Positions 14,777 to 17,166 of a stretch of 17,166 bases of DNA are shown here, piece by piece. A model generated the notes under the pieces. The model did no database searches and was not told the origin of the DNA. It saw nothing but the letters and a program-made list of their open reading frames with translations. Each line of letters opens with the position of its first letter. Position 1 is the stretch's first letter. Origin of the DNA: JANXSD01 sp043758125 (GTDB taxonomy: Bacteria; Bacteroidota; Bacteroidia; AKYH767-A; OLB10); the NCBI GenBank assembly GCA_043758125.1, contig JAYVOC010000038.1, positions 1 to 17,166 on the forward strand. The letters run 5' to 3'. The position numbers and the translations under genes are program-made.

Positions 14777-16450
14777 ATGATTCGCACCAAAATGAGGAGT
14801 TTAATTTTCATAATTGTTATACTTCTTTTTGGCAAAATTTCAGGATTTTCACAAGTACCAACTTGGGCTTGGGCAAAAAAATCTGGTGGTAATTCTTCCG
14901 ATTATGGAACTAGCATAGCCACCGATACATTAGGAAACGTTTATTCAACAGGATTTTTTAGTAGTGATTCGATTTATTTTGGATCAACACTTTTGAATAA
15001 TTTTGGAGTAGGAAATATTTTTATTGTTAAACATGATGCTTTAGGAAATGTTGTTTGGACCAAAAGATTTGGAAATGTTGGCTTTGATGGTTCTTTCGGC
15101 ATAACAACTGATTTCAAAGGGAATGTATATTTAACAGGATTTTTTACGAGTCCTTCAATAACTTTTGGATTAATCACGTTAACAAATAATGGTGGTTATG
15201 ATAATTTCACAGTAAAATTTGATCCATCAGGAAATACAATCTGGGCAAAAAAATTTGGTGGATCTAATGATGAAATTGGTTATGGCATTGCAACTGATTC
15301 AGCAGAAAATGTTTTCATTACTGGTTCTTTTAATAGCCCTACCATATTTTTTGGTTCTTCCACTTTACTAAATCCTAATTCCACTTCAGATATTTTTATC
15401 GCTAAATACGATAGTTTAGGTAATGAGATTTGGGCGAAAAGCGCAGGAGGTATTGATAATGATGCTAGCCAAAGTATCGCTGTAAATTCTCAAGGGGAAA
15501 TAGGTGTTACAGGTTATTTTAGTAGTTCGAGTATTGTTTTTGGTTCAACAACATTATACAATAGTATTCCAGGTTATGGTGAAATATTTATTGTCAAATA
15601 TGATAATAATGGAAATACATTATGGGCAAAATCTGTATCAAAATTTGCAGGAGGTTTAGGAGAAGATAAAGGAAAAGGTATTTGTTTTAATATCAATGGA
15701 GATATTTGGATCACCGGGTCTTTTTATAGCGCATCAATATCATTCGATACTCTTGCTCTAAATAATTCTGATTCATTAGGATTAACAAAGGATATCTTTA
15801 TCGCAAAACTCAACTCATCAGGAAATATATTATTTGCAAAAAGCGAAGGTGGTGCTGCTGAATCAGATTATGGTAACGCAATTGCTGTTGATGAAAACGA
15901 TAATGCTTATGTTACTGGAACATTCGCAAGTTCTCAACTTAAATTTGGTTTAATAACATTAATAAATAGAGGTGCTTATGATATTTATGTTGCTAAATTT
16001 GATTCAAATTGTAATGAAATATGGGCAGTAGATGTTGGCGCAATTGGAGAAGAAGGCGGCCGAGGTATTGCAAAAAGTATTGATGGAAGTGTTTATATTA
16101 TCGGTGATTTTTATAGTTTTTATATTACGTTTAATTCACAAAGCATTACTAATTCTGGATCAAATGATATTTTTATAGCCAAGTTAAATAATGTAACAGG
16201 TATTGAAGAAAATATCAGCCATTCTGAAAACACGTTTTTATACCCAAATCCAACAAATGGATCAATAAATATAAAAAGTATTTCTGCTATAAAAGATCTT
16301 AAAATAACAAATCTTGCAGGTCAACTTTTAGTGCACCTAAAACCTAATGATAACGAAGTGAATTATCAATTTGATAATGACGGAATATATTTCGTTCAAA
16401 TTGAAAATTCTTCTACTGTAGAAACTAAAAAAGTAATTGTTTCGAAGTAA
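14777..16450 (+). CDS. Secreted SBBP-like repeat protein with T9SS C-terminal sorting domain
   Basis: The 557-residue protein starts with a signal peptide (residues 1 to about 26, cleavage probably after GFSQ). Seven repeats of about 60-65 residues follow, each with a core like IWAKxxGG...G(I/N)A(T/V)D..GNVY.TG.F...I.FG...L.N......F(I)AK.D..GN. They start near residues 30, 94, 156, 219, 283, 353 and 416, as in SBBP beta-propeller repeats, and seven copies fit one seven-bladed propeller. Residues about 485-557 (FLYPNPTNGSINI ... GIYFVQIE ... KKVIVSK) are a type A T9SS sorting domain, so the protein should cross the outer membrane by T9SS and be released or attached to the surface. No catalytic residues were recognised. 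A second possible start is Met6. The NUDIX gene converges 10 bp away. Confidence 0.94.
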   Translation: MIRTKMRSLIFIIVILLFGKISGFSQVPTWAWAKKSGGNSSDYGTSIATDTLGNVYSTGFFSSDSIYFGSTLLNNFGVGNIFIVKHDALGNVVWTKRFGNVGFDGSFGITTDFKGNVYLTGFFTSPSITFGLITLTNNGGYDNFTVKFDPSGNTIWAKKFGGSNDEIGYGIATDSAENVFITGSFNSPTIFFGSSTLLNPNSTSDIFIAKYDSLGNEIWAKSAGGIDNDASQSIAVNSQGEIGVTGYFSSSSIVFGSTTLYNSIPGYGEIFIVKYDNNGNTLWAKSVSKFAGGLGEDKGKGICFNINGDIWITGSFYSASISFDTLALNNSDSLGLTKDIFIAKLNSSGNILFAKSEGGAAESDYGNAIAVDENDNAYVTGTFASSQLKFGLITLINRGAYDIYVAKFDSNCNEIWAVDVGAIGEEGGRGIAKSIDGSVYIIGDFYSFYITFNSQSITNSGSNDIFIAKLNNVTGIEENISHSENTFLYPNPTNGSINIKSISAIKDLKITNLAGQLLVHLKPNDNEVNYQFDNDGIYFVQIENSSTVETKKVIVSK

Positions 16451-16468
16451 ATTTAGTGTTCTAAATTT
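16449..16468. terminator. Possible bidirectional terminator between converging genes
   Basis: AAATTTAG-TGTT-CTAAATTT is a perfect 8-bp stem with a 4-nt loop, followed by more T residues on the plus strand and preceded by A residues that give T on the other strand's transcript. It overlaps the stop codons of both converging genes (TAA 16448-16450 and TAG 16461-16463). The stem has only one G-C pair, so it is weak; the role is inferred from position and symmetry. Confidence 0.45.
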
Positions 16469-17018
16469 TTCCTTCGTCAATCAATATTTTTAACTTTAAA
16501 ATGGAAGCCACAGAAAGTCCATCACGAATTTCACCTCGCATCGCCATTTGAAACACTTCTTCAAAAGGTAATTTGCGAACATGTAATTCCTCTGTTTCTT
16601 CCGGTGAATTACCAATATATTTTAAGCCTTTAGCAACGTACGTAAAGGAGATCTCATCAGAAACAGAATTTGAAAGTTGCATCGATAAAATCATCTCAAA
16701 TGACGATGCTTCCAATCCTACTTCTTCAAGTAATTCACGCTTCGCACCTTCAACAGGGTCTTCCCCCTCTGGACTTCCTCCTTCGGCAACTTCCCATTCA
16801 TAGTTGTTCATCGTATAACGAAATTGTCCAACAATCCATGTATTATAATCTTCATCAAGTGGAATGATTGCAATTGCTTTGTTCTTAAAATGAACAACGC
16901 CATAAATCCCATCATTACCCGCAGGATTTATTACTTTGCTTTCTATAACACGAATCCAAGTATTGTCGTATTTAGTTTCTGATGAAATCGTTTTCCATGG
17001 ATTTATTTGCTCACTCAT
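16461..17018 (-). CDS. NUDIX hydrolase, ADP-ribose pyrophosphatase-like
   Basis: This 185-residue NUDIX enzyme has a complete NUDIX box at 80-102 (G-x5-E-x7-REL-x-EE-x-GL): Gly80, Glu86, Arg94, Glu95, Glu98, Glu99, Gly101. The glutamates bind the divalent metals used to cut a nucleoside-diphosphate linkage. The N-terminal part (WIRVIESKVINPAG, YGVVHFKNKAIAIIPL) and the segment WIVGQFRYTMNNYEWEVAEGG resemble ADP-ribose/ADP-sugar pyrophosphatases of the NudF type, so ADP-ribose to AMP plus ribose 5-phosphate is the likeliest reaction. No signal peptide is visible, so it should be cytoplasmic. It converges with the T9SS protein gene and diverges from pfkA across 77 bp. The NUDIX box is certain; the substrate is inferred. 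Confidence 0.93.
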   Translation of the reverse strand: MSEQINPWKTISSETKYDNTWIRVIESKVINPAGNDGIYGVVHFKNKAIAIIPLDEDYNTWIVGQFRYTMNNYEWEVAEGGSPEGEDPVEGAKRELLEEVGLEASSFEMILSMQLSNSVSDEISFTYVAKGLKYIGNSPEETEELHVRKLPFEEVFQMAMRGEIRDGLSVASILKLKILIDEGKI

Positions 17019-17095
17019 AATTTATTTTGTAGAACTGCAAATTAAAAGAATTGAATTCAACATCTTTGATTTATCTTTTTAAACATTAAAATAAT

Positions 17096-17166
17096 ATGTT
17101 AGCAATAAATAGAATTGGTGTTTTTACTTCTGGTGGTGATGCTCCAGGTATGAATGCATGCATACG
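17096..17166 (+). CDS. pfkA: 6-phosphofructokinase, N-terminal fragment (cut by window edge)
   Basis: The frame from ATG 17096 gives 23 codons to the window end. The peptide RIGVFTSGGDAPGMNACIR is the N-terminal ATP-binding signature of ATP-dependent 6-phosphofructokinase (GGDAPGMN), which phosphorylates fructose 6-phosphate in glycolysis. The rest lies outside the window. The gene diverges from the NUDIX gene, with no clear -7 promoter match in the 77-bp spacer (CATCTTTG at 17061-17068 is one base off). Confidence 0.9.
   Translation, partial: MLAINRIGVFTSGGDAPGMNACI

Noticed and set aside
1..17166. Defence, phage or secondary-metabolite island
   Set aside because: The genes are core metabolism, replication, signalling and secretion types, and no integrase, transposase, toxin or nuclease was recognised.

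Overview
The window is a stretch of ordinary AT-rich chromosome from a member of the Bacteroidota. Several independent signs agree. One exported protein ends in a type IX secretion (T9SS) sorting domain. There is a LytTR-type two-component system and a GH3-family protein of the kind found in this phylum. Start codons mostly lack Shine-Dalgarno sequences and sit behind A/T-rich leaders, and two upstream regions carry the Bacteroidota -7 promoter motif TAnnTTTG. The genus cannot be fixed from this sequence. No phage, IS element, CRISPR array, tRNA or rRNA was seen.

Layout. Bases 1-7298 are all on the minus strand. Read in the direction of transcription they run dnaX (DNA polymerase III tau/gamma), icd (NADP-type isocitrate dehydrogenase), a GH3-family acyl-adenylating enzyme, a lipoprotein with an alpha/beta-hydrolase domain, and the start of an ATP-grasp-like protein cut by the window edge. 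The last two are only 4 bp apart. A 136-bp divergent spacer separates dnaX from a plus-strand polytopic membrane protein (7435-8982) that may be a GT-C-type glycosyltransferase. Next comes a minus-strand three-gene operon (9005-11494): a small membrane protein, a LytS-like histidine kinase and a LytTR response regulator. Its 262-bp upstream region is shared with the plus-strand phenylacetate gene paaZ (11757-13805). paaZ is followed, across a spacer holding a hairpin-containing tandem repeat, by an enoyl-CoA hydratase/isomerase-family gene. A secreted seven-repeat protein with a T9SS tail (14777-16450) converges on a NUDIX hydrolase gene (16461-17018). The first 23 codons of a 6-phosphofructokinase gene end the window.

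How the genes work together. PaaZ and the crotonase-family protein plausibly act in one aerobic aromatic-acid (phenylacetyl-CoA) route, although the paaABCDE epoxidase genes are not in the window. The kinase, regulator and membrane protein form one signalling unit. The ATP-grasp protein, the hydrolase lipoprotein and the GH3 enzyme could form an amide-bond making and breaking set, but this is only inference from position. The most notable signal is in dnaX. A run of nine A residues lies exactly where the clamp-loader core ends, with stop codons at once in both other frames. This suggests a short gamma subunit made by slippage. A second A9 run occurs later in the gene. I found no convincing wholly new multi-gene system.
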